Positions 1 to 7,998 of a DNA stretch of 13,203 nucleotides are shown here, in pieces. The stretch lies in assembly GCA_003454975.1 (NCBI GenBank), contig DMST01000509.1, forward strand, positions 45,447 to 58,649, in the 5' to 3' direction. The notes beneath the pieces are model-generated. The model had not been told where the DNA came from. It searched no databases and saw only the letters and a program-made list of their open reading frames with translations. The position numbers were made by a program, and so were the translations under genes. This stretch comes from Cytophagales bacterium (GTDB lineage Bacteria > Bacteroidota > Bacteroidia > Cytophagales > Cyclobacteriaceae). How positions within the stretch are numbered: position 1 is the first letter of the stretch; each line of letters opens with the position of its first letter.

Positions 1-1488
1 GGTGCCAACCTGGTCCCTCCTGACCCTTTGCCGCCAAGGGCAACCGACGAGGTCTGGCAAGGGGTAGTGGCCGACGCTCGTGCAGTGGGCATGAATATGC
101 TGCGGGCTTGGGGAGGTGGCATCTATCCTCCAGACGCATTCTACGATGCGTGTGACTCATTAGGCATTCTGGTATGGCAAGACTTTATGTTTGCTTGTAG
201 CATGTATCCGGACGAAGAGGAATTCCTGGCAAGCATTCAAGAGGAGGTAATATATCAGGTAGAACGACTGCAAGTGCACCCTTCTTTGGCCCTCTGGTGC
301 GGCAACAACGAAGTAGATGTAGCCTGGCACAACTGGGGCTGGCAAATCCAATTTGGCATATTTGGCAAGGACTCGGCACGCATGGCCGATGCTTACCGGC
401 ATATATTTAAAGAGAAAATTCCCCGTCTCATCCGGGTTTTTGATCCTAACCGAAATTACGTGCACACCTCACCGCTGAGTAATTGGGGAAAGCTGGAAAA
501 TTTCAACCACAGCAGCATGCACTACTGGGGCGTATGGCACGGACCGGATGACTTTGAGAAATTCTCAGTCTACGTGCCCCGGTTTATGAGCGAGTACGGC
601 TTCCAGTCATTCCCAGAAGTAGCCACAGTGGCTCAATTTGCTAATGGTGATAGTTGGTCACTGGATGACCCTGTGATGAGTCATCACCAAAAGAGTTACA
701 TAGGCAACGGGGAGATACGCAAACACTTACGGCGATACTACCCGAAAGAAGTTGACTTTGAGGATTTTCTCTACAAGAGCCAGCTCACCCAAGCCAAGGC
801 AATGGAGATGGCCATCACGGCCCACCGCCAACGAGCCGGCCACAATATGGGCACCCTATACTGGCAGATCAATGATACGTGGCCCGGCCCTTCATGGTCA
901 AGCATAGACTATTATGGGCGCTGGAAGGCAAGCCACTACAAAGTACGGCAACTGTACCAGCCAGTAATGGCATCCGCCATTTTGGATAAAGGATCTGGGA
1001 ATGTATGGGTGCACTCTACCTCACCCGAAATACAAGACCTGCAGGTGGTGGTAACCCGGCACCCTTTGCGTGGAAAGGCAGAACAAATCGTATTGGATAC
1101 CACCTTTACCCTATCACCCTTTGCTGCAATAGAAAGCGCACTATCCTTCGAATATCCTCGAAGTCAGCGTAATTCCTCAGTATGGGAAGTTACCTTATGG
1201 AAGGGAGAACAAAGGTTAAGTAGTTCGGTACAGATGGCCGTACGTCCAAAGCGGCTTCGCATTCCCCAGGGGCAAGTAGTTTTACAGCATTTGCCTGAAT
1301 CACAGTCGATTGAGCTAACCAGTTCCACCTTTATTCCAGATGTTTGGTTAGAAGCCGACGGAGTATCGCACTGGTCAGACAACAGTTTTCACCTGCTGCC
1401 CAGCCAAACGGTAAGGATTCGGTATGAAGGGACCTTGGAAAGCGAAAAAGAAATACGGTGGCGAAGCTGGGGAGTAGACAATCCTTAA
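1..1488 (+). CDS. Beta-mannosidase, GH2 family (5' end outside window)
   Basis: This is the C-terminal ~495 residues of a glycoside hydrolase family 2 beta-mannosidase, which removes terminal beta-mannose from mannan- or glycoprotein-derived oligosaccharides. The frame is open from base 1, and the first residues (GANLVPPDPLPPR) are the usual family sequence before the TIM barrel, so the TTG at 28 is not the start. The barrel reads NMLRAWGGGIYPPDAFYDACD, then LWCGNNE with the probable acid/base Glu at codon 310-312, then MSEYGFQSFPE with the probable nucleophile Glu at 592-594. The 94-residue spacing of the two Glu fits the family. YWQINDTWPGPSWSSIDY closes the barrel, and the last ~170 residues should be the C-terminal beta-sandwich domains. 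By comparison with a usual length near 850 residues, about 350 N-terminal residues lie outside the window. Exo-beta-mannosidase specificity is inferred from the family, not proven. Confidence 0.93.
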   Translation, partial: GANLVPPDPLPPRATDEVWQGVVADARAVGMNMLRAWGGGIYPPDAFYDACDSLGILVWQDFMFACSMYPDEEEFLASIQEEVIYQVERLQVHPSLALWCGNNEVDVAWHNWGWQIQFGIFGKDSARMADAYRHIFKEKIPRLIRVFDPNRNYVHTSPLSNWGKLENFNHSSMHYWGVWHGPDDFEKFSVYVPRFMSEYGFQSFPEVATVAQFANGDSWSLDDPVMSHHQKSYIGNGEIRKHLRRYYPKEVDFEDFLYKSQLTQAKAMEMAITAHRQRAGHNMGTLYWQINDTWPGPSWSSIDYYGRWKASHYKVRQLYQPVMASAILDKGSGNVWVHSTSPEIQDLQVVVTRHPLRGKAEQIVLDTTFTLSPFAAIESALSFEYPRSQRNSSVWEVTLWKGEQRLSSSVQMAVRPKRLRIPQGQVVLQHLPESQSIELTSSTFIPDVWLEADGVSHWSDNSFHLLPSQTVRIRYEGTLESEKEIRWRSWGVDNP

Positions 1489-1552
1489 GCAGGTACAGTT
1501 CTAACTGAAAATGAATTTTGAAGGCTAATATGACACCGCAACGTTTAGAAGT

Positions 1553-1577
1553 AAGCCTGCTATTAGCCAGCAGGCTT
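1553..1577. terminator. Hairpin between convergent genes, possible bidirectional terminator
   Basis: AAGCCTGCT at 1553-1561 pairs with AGCAGGCTT at 1569-1577 (9 bp, 7-nt loop). It lies 64 bp past the beta-mannosidase stop and touches the stop codon of the minus-strand gene. There is no long T-run on either strand, so termination is inferred from position and stem strength. Confidence 0.5.
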
Positions 1578-1996
1578 TACACTAGGGCCTTGTTCGATAC
1601 GTTGTTGAGCCATTGTATGGCGACCGTCTCATCTTTGTGAAGCTGGCAGACGGAACCGTGTACCATATCATGCAATACTGGAGAACCATCGTACTGCTCT
1701 GGCGATACCAGATGAGCAAAATACCTCAGGGAAGAAGAAATGTTCTTGGGAGTCCACATCACCCGCATCCAGGTGCAGATGTCCTGCCAGTTAGTAAGGC
1801 AAAGGAGGTGATCATGGAGAAAAGTAACCGAATCGTACTTATGGAGCTGATCTAAACCCTTGTGGGCAGCTAGTTGCAGTTCCTCTTGGGTGAGGGTACC
1901 CAACCAGTGAGCACGAAATATTTCGTGCACCGGATCATAAAAAAGACGAAAAAACACGTCTTTTTCTTGGCGGATCAATTCCTCTAAAAGTACCAT
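1577..1996 (-). CDS. Small STAS/SpoIIAA-like protein (hypothetical)
   Basis: A 139-residue soluble protein with no signal peptide or membrane segment. The layout resembles short STAS/SpoIIAA-like proteins common in Bacteroidota: a beta hairpin (FFRLFYDPVHEIFRAHWLG, residues 16-33), a helix (TQEELQLAAHKGLDQLHKY), a strand plus helix (FLHDHLLCLTNWQDICTWMRVMW), a second strand (LRYFAHLVSPE, 90-100) and a C-terminal helix (TVAIQWLNNV). Proteins of this type often have the same 'ATVLSP/AHLVSP' strand before the last third. I see no obvious phosphorylatable Ser in a DSxG motif as in SpoIIAA/RsbV, so a role as a classical anti-anti-sigma factor is doubtful. The start at 1994-1996 gives the only full-length reading. 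It converges with the beta-mannosidase gene and is divergent from the threonine aldolase gene. The family assignment rests on recalled pattern only. Confidence 0.7.
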   Translation of the reverse strand: MVLLEELIRQEKDVFFRLFYDPVHEIFRAHWLGTLTQEELQLAAHKGLDQLHKYDSVTFLHDHLLCLTNWQDICTWMRVMWTPKNISSSLRYFAHLVSPEQYDGSPVLHDMVHGSVCQLHKDETVAIQWLNNVSNKALV

Positions 1997-2167
1997 TGAA
2001 AGGTAAACGGGCGTAGTTCGGTTATATTATATCCTTGAATATACTGAAAATCAGGCTTTTGTCTAACTTTAACGCTGAAAAATTTAATCATAACTGTGCA
2101 TTGCATCAAAAAACTTCAAATGAGGTGCCCCTAAGTGATATTTATCCACACATAAGTAATTGACAGC

Positions 2168-3187
2168 ATGACAATTGATTTACGTAGTGACACCGTAACC
2201 AAACCGACCCAAGCGATGCAAAAAGTGATGTGGTCAGCTGAGGTAGGTGATGATGTTTTTGGAGAAGACCCCACCGTAAACCGCTTGGAAAAGCTAGCCG
2301 CGGAAATGTTTGGCACCGAAGCAGGCTTGTTTTGTCCTTCGGGTACAATGACCAACCAAATAGCCATTCGCGTACAAACCCAGCCCCAGGATGAGATCAT
2401 TTGCGATTGGCGATCACACATATATAATTATGAAGGGGGTGGTATAGCTGCCAACTCACTCTGCTCAGTAAAGCTTGTGGATGCACCCCGTGGAATCATG
2501 ACCTCTGAACTAGTAGAAGACCATGTGCGGGCAGAGGACATTCATCATCCCAGCACTCGCTTGGTTGCCGTAGAAAATACAGTAAATAAGGGTGGTGGTA
2601 GCTGTTACCCATTAGAAGAGCTACAAGCCCTAAGAAGTCTCTGCGATGCTCATAAATTGGTCTATCACCTGGATGGAGCACGCTTGTTCAACGCACTAGT
2701 AGCTAAGCAACAAAGTCCTGAAATCTATGGGCCATTGTTTGACACCATTAGCATTTGCCTAAGCAAAGGATTGGGGGCTCCTGTGGGTTCAGTGTTGTTG
2801 GGCGCTCAAGACACCATTACACGCGCCCGCAGGGTCCGTAAAGTATTTGGTGGTGGCATGCGTCAGGCCGGCTACCTAGCTGCTGCAGGCATCTATGCTT
2901 TAGAGAATCACATGGATCGGTTAGATGAAGATCATCAACGGGCCCGAGCTCTAGGAAACACACTCGAGGAATGCAGTTGGGTGCATGAAGTACTCGCCGT
3001 AGATACCAATATTGTAATCGCGATTCTGGAAGATCCCCACACCCCAACACAAGCGTTAGAGGACCTTAAAAAGAAGGGAATTTTGGGAGTGCCGTTTGGT
3101 AAGAAGGAAATTCGGTTCGTGACCCATCTCGATTTTTCGGACGAGGATCTGAGGAAAACCCAAAAGGCATTAGTAGAACTGTATTAA
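2168..3187 (+). CDS. ltaE: L-threonine aldolase (low-specificity, PLP-dependent)
   Basis: A 339-residue PLP enzyme of the beta-eliminating lyase / fold-type I group that cleaves L-threonine and L-allo-threonine to glycine and acetaldehyde in the cytoplasm. The N-terminus IDLRSDTVTKPT and the segment EVGDDVFGEDPTVNRLE (residues 25-41) are family hallmarks. CPSGTMTNQIA (56-66) forms the phosphate-binding region, DWRSHIYNYEGGG (80-92) carries the His (84) that stacks on the cofactor ring, and HLDGARLFNA (167-176) supplies Asp169 and Arg172. ISICLSKGLGAP (195-206) contains Lys200, expected to form the Schiff base. The length is normal. The ATG at 2168 directly precedes the conserved IDLRSDT sequence, so the start is secure; no Shine-Dalgarno sequence is visible. 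It is likely a single-gene unit with a hairpin directly after the stop. Confidence 0.93.
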   Translation: MTIDLRSDTVTKPTQAMQKVMWSAEVGDDVFGEDPTVNRLEKLAAEMFGTEAGLFCPSGTMTNQIAIRVQTQPQDEIICDWRSHIYNYEGGGIAANSLCSVKLVDAPRGIMTSELVEDHVRAEDIHHPSTRLVAVENTVNKGGGSCYPLEELQALRSLCDAHKLVYHLDGARLFNALVAKQQSPEIYGPLFDTISICLSKGLGAPVGSVLLGAQDTITRARRVRKVFGGGMRQAGYLAAAGIYALENHMDRLDEDHQRARALGNTLEECSWVHEVLAVDTNIVIAILEDPHTPTQALEDLKKKGILGVPFGKKEIRFVTHLDFSDEDLRKTQKALVELY

Positions 3188-3195
3188 AAAATAAA

Positions 3196-3214
3196 GGTGA
3201 GCCAAAAGCTCACC
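3196..3214. terminator. Intrinsic terminator, stronger on the minus strand
   Basis: GGTGAGC (3196-3202) pairs perfectly with GCTCACC (3208-3214) around a 5-nt loop. Read on the minus strand it is followed by TTTATTTTTT, a good U-tract, so it should end the transcript of the minus-strand operon about 250 nt past the histidine kinase stop. On the plus strand it sits 8 nt after the threonine aldolase stop but lacks a U-tract. Confidence 0.7.
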
Positions 3215-3271
3215 CTTAATGCCTTAACTAAACAAAATCTATAAAACCTAACTGTATATCTGATTTACAAT

Positions 3272-3418
3272 TTAATTAACGGGTATAATTTTACCAAGGT
3301 TGCCCTTTTTTGGTATTTCTTTCAGGAAAGGTAGAAAATCCATGTCTGCCGGTGATATTTTAGTTTTTTCGGCAATAGATATACCTCTTAGTAAAATATA
3401 TAAATTGTATATAATTGT
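3272..3418 (-). other. Coding-like open stretch, possible small ORF or gene remnant
   Basis: In the AT-rich stretch downstream of the histidine kinase gene, one minus-strand frame is open for 48 codons (3275-3418) before a TAA at 3272-3274. The peptide has mixed, protein-like composition, including RGISIAEKTKISPADMDFL and ending KKGNLGKIIPVN. The only ATG in frame is at 3341-3343 and would give 23 residues; there is no ATG, GTG or TTG near the upstream end, where a TAA blocks further extension. It could be a small peptide gene, the tail of a decayed gene, or chance. It lies before the minus-strand terminator and so would be transcribed with the operon. I do not recognise the sequence. Confidence 0.25.
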
Positions 3419-3461
3419 TTAATTCCAAGATTATAAAACAAAAACAACAATAAATTGCACT

Positions 3462-4559
3462 TTATGCAGTCTGGAAGTTTGGTATCTGCATTTCGAAGCG
3501 CGCACCCGGGTCGTCTTTGCTTTTATACACAATATTACCACGCATACGCTGCAAAGCACACTTCACTATGTACAGTCCCATTCCCGTTCCTTTAGACATC
3601 TCAGAGGTGCGCTGGAACATATCAAAGATCTTTTCTTCTAGTTCCACGGGAATACCTGAGCCATTATCATCTACAATTACCAAAAGCTTTTTGGATTTGC
3701 GCTGTACATCAATTTCTATTCTAGACTCCCCTTCGCGGTAGCTAGAGCGATGTACCAATGAATTCTTAATGAGTTCACTAAATACCGTTCTTAGCAACTG
3801 TAAGTCGGTAGTCACCATTAGCTCAGGTTCAATCTTCAATTCAATATTTACATCCCCTTTCAATTCGTCCTCAAAATCATTCTCAATGATCTCCTGCACG
3901 ATGTCCATCAGATTGCCGGTACCCAGAACCAGCTCACGATTTTTGATTTCAAACACATCCTGAATGTTCTTAATAATTTGGTTGAGCTCAGAGGCAGTGT
4001 CAGCCAGCTTGGCCAGGTACCCAAGGGCCATAGGATCCGACACCTCCATCTGGGCCAGATTGCATAGGCCCGTGAGCCGGGCCATGGGCCCTAGGATGTC
4101 GTGAGATGAACGGTAAAGGAATGTACTAAGATCCGTATTGGCCTCCTGAAGCTCTTTGGTCTTCCGTTCCACCTTCAAGTCCAGGATGTGGTTGATCATC
4201 TTCAAGTCCCGGCTCTTCCGCTCCACAGTTTTCTTAGCAGAATTGAGATCTTCTCGCATCTCACTAAAAGCTTCCTGCATGCTCTTGAGTTGATTGGCTT
4301 TTTCGGCCAGGGCATTCTCTAGCTCCACTTGCCGTGCCAACCTACGCTGTACAAACAGCCAGCCAAGAACCACCACAGCCAACAATACCAAGGCTATGGT
4401 GCCTAGAATAAAGGTAAGGTTAGAAGAGCTGGCAAGGTCTTGGCCCAATACTCCAAATGCAAATAAGGGGTTCCCTAAAGAGAACCCCTCACTCGCCATA
4501 CTTGGTATGGTAAAATGGCCCTGCGGCCAGCCCGCAGTAATCATCAAAAACAAGGACAT
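3462..4559 (-). CDS. Membrane-anchored sensor histidine kinase
   Basis: A 365-residue histidine kinase. The N-terminal ~45 residues look like a short exported or signal-like segment, then one clear membrane helix (about 48-71: LTFILGTIALVLLAVVVLGWLFV), then a long predicted coiled coil (about 75-148). The dimerisation/phosphotransfer H-box is YRSSHDILGPMARLTG, with His153 the phospho-acceptor. The HATPase_c domain shows the N-box SELIKNS (Asn266), DDNGSGIP (297-304) and GTGMGLYIV (324-332), all intact. No PAS, HAMP, periplasmic sensor or receiver domain is visible, so the signal probably comes through the membrane helix or a partner. Its ATG lies 9 nt after the stop of the Fe-S protein gene, which makes co-transcription and perhaps translational coupling likely. 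No response regulator gene is in the window. Confidence 0.93.
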   Translation of the reverse strand: MSLFLMITAGWPQGHFTIPSMASEGFSLGNPLFAFGVLGQDLASSSNLTFILGTIALVLLAVVVLGWLFVQRRLARQVELENALAEKANQLKSMQEAFSEMREDLNSAKKTVERKSRDLKMINHILDLKVERKTKELQEANTDLSTFLYRSSHDILGPMARLTGLCNLAQMEVSDPMALGYLAKLADTASELNQIIKNIQDVFEIKNRELVLGTGNLMDIVQEIIENDFEDELKGDVNIELKIEPELMVTTDLQLLRTVFSELIKNSLVHRSSYREGESRIEIDVQRKSKKLLVIVDDNGSGIPVELEEKIFDMFQRTSEMSKGTGMGLYIVKCALQRMRGNIVYKSKDDPGARFEMQIPNFQTA

Positions 4560-4568
4560 GGTGGGTTA

Positions 4569-6362
4569 TTACATGGTCACTTTTACACCATCATTACCAA
4601 TCAAAATTGGCTCGTTAAACCTACCTTTTTCTTCCTTATTTTCCAATTTGAGCACTCCGCGAGGACATACCTGTGAACAAACGCCACAGCCTACGCAAGA
4701 GCTACGAATGATGTTCTGCCCTCGCTGCGCATACCAGCGTACATCGATACCCATCTCACAGTAGGTAGAGCAGTTGCCACAAGAAATACACTGCCCGCCA
4801 TTGGTGGTAATCCGGAATCGGGATTTGAACTTCTGAACAATGCCTAAATAGGCAGCTAAGGGACAACCAAACCGACACCACATGCGATTACCCATAAGCG
4901 GATAAAAACCCGTACCGATTACTCCGGCAAAGGCCGATCCTATAGCAAAGCCATATACTTCTTGAACAGGCTCTGTAAGAGACCCTAGCATACGGCCATC
5001 CGTGAAGAAGTTAATCAAGGTAACGGAAGTCATTACCACCGCAAATACTAGAACGGAGTGGATCAAAATCCGCTCAACCTTCCACGCCTTCAAGGATTTA
5101 TCAGAGAGCTGTCGATACGGATCGCCCAAAGTTTCTGCCAGGCCACCACAACCGCATACCCAGGAGCAATACCAGCGCTTACCAAAGAAGTAAGTGAACA
5201 CTGGAACTCCCACCAATATGAGGGCAATACCCCAACCTAACATAAACACTCCTATGCCTCCGTTAGCGGCCAATTCTTTCAAGTTGAAGCTAAAAAAGAA
5301 GTCGTAGTCCAGCGGCCATATATTTTTGAAATCAAAGTAGGGCTGATTCATCCGAACCAGGATCTCTGGAATAATGAAGGCAAACGCCGTTTGAAAGAAC
5401 ATCACCGAAGTGGTCCGGATGAGCTGGTACTTACTGTGGCGATACTTGGTGTACATGCGAATACCCATCACCAATACCGCAACGGTATATAAGAAACCGT
5501 AAAGGAACCACTGGCTGGCTCCATTACCACTGAGTCTCATACTCAAGGGATCCAGAATGATGGTCCACTCAGTAATGTACTCAGCATACCAGTACAGAAG
5601 AATATAAAAACCTATCAGGAAACTACCCGTCAGTATGCCCAACCATCCCTGACTTTTCATGGCCGAATGGAAGATTCCGTTGTGTTTGATGCCTTCGGGA
5701 CCATCCGTGAATTTTGGCAGGATGTACATCAAAGCACCAATAGTGCCCACTATAAAAATGATGATAGACAGCAGAGCATTATTATCAGGCACAAAACCAA
5801 CGGTAGCCCTTTTGATCATATCTACCTTAATGGCCTTAAGGGTATACTTATCAATACCTCGAGTTTTGAGAATGTCGGCGTTGATGTAGCCTACTGTGCC
5901 TTCAATCTGACCACGCAGGTCTGCCGAACTAGCAAAAGCGCGTCCGTCCAGCCAGCCGCCATAGTCAGCGAATATTTTTCGTTTGAAAGCAGGTACTTCT
6001 CCCTCTCCCGCAAACACCGTTTCCGTTAAAGAAAGAGCAAAGGTGATCTCACTTTCAGAATTGCCCGCCAAGGCGTCTATCTCTGCTTCAGTGATCTGGT
6101 ACTTATCGGTTATTCCGGTGTTAGCATCCTTAATGGTGCTTTTTACAGTACCAATGAAGGCAAACTTGTTGGTGTAGGTCTGATCCAGTACCCCAGAAAA
6201 GTAGGGAAGTACCTCTTTGGCTTTGGTTTCGTCGCCCAGCAGTTCTTCCAACGTCTGGGTAGTCAACCGATATTCACCAAGAAAAAGTGTGGCTACCCAT
6301 AGCCCCAGGCTTCCTAAAAATACAACCAGTCCAACGCTCTTAATAAGGGTCTTAAATGTCAT
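4569..6362 (-). CDS. NosR/NapH-like polytopic 4Fe-4S membrane protein
   Basis: A 597-residue membrane electron-transfer protein. One N-terminal helix (about 9-28) is followed by an extracytoplasmic domain of ~165 residues, then about six to seven helices (near 196-215, 239-258, 286-304, 318-336, 368-392, 432-452, 470-490). Cysteine motifs follow the NosR/NapH/RdxA plan: YCSWVCGCGG (Cys399, 403, 405), MWCRFGCP (Cys496, 500), then two ferredoxin motifs, CISCGNCSTYC (525, 528, 531, 535) and CVGCGVCSQVC (556, 559, 562, 566), for two [4Fe-4S] clusters expected on the cytoplasmic side. Known relatives pass electrons across or along the membrane to periplasmic enzymes. The N-terminal domain lacks an obvious FMN-binding S/T-G-A-T motif as in NosR, so this is not NosR itself, and no nos genes are present. 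Its gene is 26 nt after the SpoIIE phosphatase gene and 9 nt before the kinase gene. Confidence 0.9.
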   Translation of the reverse strand: MTFKTLIKSVGLVVFLGSLGLWVATLFLGEYRLTTQTLEELLGDETKAKEVLPYFSGVLDQTYTNKFAFIGTVKSTIKDANTGITDKYQITEAEIDALAGNSESEITFALSLTETVFAGEGEVPAFKRKIFADYGGWLDGRAFASSADLRGQIEGTVGYINADILKTRGIDKYTLKAIKVDMIKRATVGFVPDNNALLSIIIFIVGTIGALMYILPKFTDGPEGIKHNGIFHSAMKSQGWLGILTGSFLIGFYILLYWYAEYITEWTIILDPLSMRLSGNGASQWFLYGFLYTVAVLVMGIRMYTKYRHSKYQLIRTTSVMFFQTAFAFIIPEILVRMNQPYFDFKNIWPLDYDFFFSFNLKELAANGGIGVFMLGWGIALILVGVPVFTYFFGKRWYCSWVCGCGGLAETLGDPYRQLSDKSLKAWKVERILIHSVLVFAVVMTSVTLINFFTDGRMLGSLTEPVQEVYGFAIGSAFAGVIGTGFYPLMGNRMWCRFGCPLAAYLGIVQKFKSRFRITTNGGQCISCGNCSTYCEMGIDVRWYAQRGQNIIRSSCVGCGVCSQVCPRGVLKLENKEEKGRFNEPILIGNDGVKVTM

Positions 6363-6388
6363 CGCAGTAGTTTAGTCTATTCGTAGGT

Positions 6389-7909
6389 TTAAGTAAATCG
6401 GATACCAATCACCAAGACGTCGTCCAATTGCATTTCTGTGCCTTTCCAATTTTCAAATAGCTCTTCTAGCTCCTGGCCGACTTGTGACATGGGCTTACCG
6501 TGCTCATCCATGAAGAAATTGCGCAGCGTCTTGTTCATCAGGCGTCGTTTATTGGGGCCACCTATTTGGTCAGGAAATCCATCAGAGAAAAAGTGAATGG
6601 CATCACCGGTATTCATTTGTAGCTCATGATTGGTGAACTCCACCTTGTCAAGTTTCCGTTGGTAGTGGGTACCCCCAATAGCCAAGCGGTTGCCTTTTAT
6701 TTCCTCTACTTTACCGTCGTGCACCCACACTAAAGGACGGTGTGCACCGGCAAACTGCACCTTTTTAGTAACCGTATCTATCTTTACCAGGGCCACATCC
6801 ATTCCGTCATTGCCCCCTACCTCATCCGCCTCCTGATTTAGAGACGCTACCACACCTTTGTGCAGTTCATTTAAAATTTCAGAAGGCTGGGTGATGCCCT
6901 TGCTCTTGATAATGTCGTTGAGCAGGAAATAGCCAATAATGGAAAGCAACGCTCCGGGCACTCCGTGGCCAGTACAATCCACCGTAGCCAAAAGCACCTC
7001 GTTTTTGGCTTCCAGCCGGAACATCCAGGGAAAATCGCCGCTCACTACATCTTTACCCCGAAAGAACACATAGCTATCCGGGAAACGGTTTCGGATCACG
7101 TTTTCATCGGGTATCAAAGCATCCTGGATACGCTTGGCGTAGTTGATGCTGTCCTGAATGGATTTGTTCTTGGCCAATATCATCTGATTGGTCATCCGTA
7201 ATTCTGCCTTCTGCTCCTCCTCGTTTTTGATAACCAAGCGGAGGAAACGGAACAAGAACAACCCGATCAACATCAGGATACCCAAAGAAATACCAACATC
7301 ACGGGCCAGGTTGGTAGCTGCTTGCCGTAGAAATACATTGAACTCACGGTCTACCATGAGCACTCCTACCACATCATCATTACTATCAAGAATAGGCTCA
7401 AAAGCACTGAGCCAAATCCCGTTTTCACTCCGGTGCTTGTCCAATTGGCCTCCTTGCTCATACTTCTCAATCAGGTCTCGCGGAAACTCAACGTAGGAGT
7501 GGCGGTAATAAGGGCTGTCGCCAGAGGTCACAATGAACTCGTAGAAGTCCTCCCCTTGCCCATTCATCTCCACCGGCACAATGGTGTAGATATCAGTATT
7601 GATCATGTTGCGATCAAAAACCGCGCGTAGGATGCTATGAATCTGCTGATATACGGAATCCTGTTCGTTGGAAGTGATATCATCCATGTTCGGATACCGC
7701 TCCACCAAATACTGGTGAGCATCGCCGTCAATCTGCAAAGCCGCCGTTTTAGCAATTCCGTCTAATTGCTCCAAAACATGCTGCTCCGCACTTTTCAAAT
7801 ACAGTCGATACGAATTATAGGTGAAGTACATAGCCATGATACCCAAGGCCAGGAATACCACCAGTGAAATACGTACGGTTAGGCTTTTTGCCGATAATAT
7901 TCTTCCCAT
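6389..7909 (-). CDS. Membrane Cache-like sensor with SpoIIE/PP2C phosphatase domain
   Basis: A 506-residue serine/threonine phosphatase of the SpoIIE/RsbU type. Two membrane helices (about 12-30 and 205-226) enclose an extracytoplasmic ~175-residue domain that looks Cache-like; its NGIWLSAFEPILDSNDDVVG stretch (163-182) is typical of such sensors. A short linker (AELRMTNQMILAKNKSIQDS) leads to the Bacteroidota signature INYAKRIQDALIPDEN (255-270). The PP2C domain has its metal-binding acids: VSGDF (Asp292), DCTGHGVPGALLS (Asp311), SDGFPDQIGG (Asp443, Asp447) and LDDV (Asp496, 497). It should therefore be catalytically competent. Substrates of this class are usually phosphorylated STAS-domain antagonists in sigma-factor partner switching; none is encoded next to it. 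The gene starts 89 nt after the flavoprotein gene and ends 26 nt before the Fe-S protein gene, in the same orientation. Confidence 0.92.
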   Translation of the reverse strand: MGRILSAKSLTVRISLVVFLALGIMAMYFTYNSYRLYLKSAEQHVLEQLDGIAKTAALQIDGDAHQYLVERYPNMDDITSNEQDSVYQQIHSILRAVFDRNMINTDIYTIVPVEMNGQGEDFYEFIVTSGDSPYYRHSYVEFPRDLIEKYEQGGQLDKHRSENGIWLSAFEPILDSNDDVVGVLMVDREFNVFLRQAATNLARDVGISLGILMLIGLFLFRFLRLVIKNEEEQKAELRMTNQMILAKNKSIQDSINYAKRIQDALIPDENVIRNRFPDSYVFFRGKDVVSGDFPWMFRLEAKNEVLLATVDCTGHGVPGALLSIIGYFLLNDIIKSKGITQPSEILNELHKGVVASLNQEADEVGGNDGMDVALVKIDTVTKKVQFAGAHRPLVWVHDGKVEEIKGNRLAIGGTHYQRKLDKVEFTNHELQMNTGDAIHFFSDGFPDQIGGPNKRRLMNKTLRNFFMDEHGKPMSQVGQELEELFENWKGTEMQLDDVLVIGIRFT

Positions 7910-7928
7910 GCAGGTGTTATGATGTAAT

Positions 7929-7941
7929 GGTCAGGGTGACA
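7929..7941. promoter_or_regulatory. Short palindrome in the flavoprotein-phosphatase gap
   Basis: GTCA-GGG-TGAC is a perfect inverted repeat at 7930-7940, about 20 bp upstream of the phosphatase start and inside the 89-bp gap. It contains the same TGGTCAG heptamer as the candidate operator upstream of the DUF547 gene (9520-9526). Reading the minus strand, a weak -7-like TAGTATTG lies close by, so an internal promoter is possible but unproven. Confidence 0.25.
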
Positions 7942-7998
7942 ATACTACCGAACTCCGACCTTAAAAAATGCTGCCACCACAGGACGTTGCCCCGTTGT

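Noticed and set aside
28..1488. TTG at 28 as the start of the beta-mannosidase
   Set aside because: The same frame is open to base 1 and reads conserved family sequence before it; the gene is cut by the window edge.
1613..1855. 80-codon plus-strand frame opposite the STAS-like gene
   Set aside because: It lies wholly inside the minus-strand reading, which has the better protein-like composition and fold pattern.
4294..4764. 156-codon plus-strand frame across the kinase/Fe-S junction
   Set aside because: It is antisense to two clear genes and has Ser/Thr-rich shadow composition with no domain.
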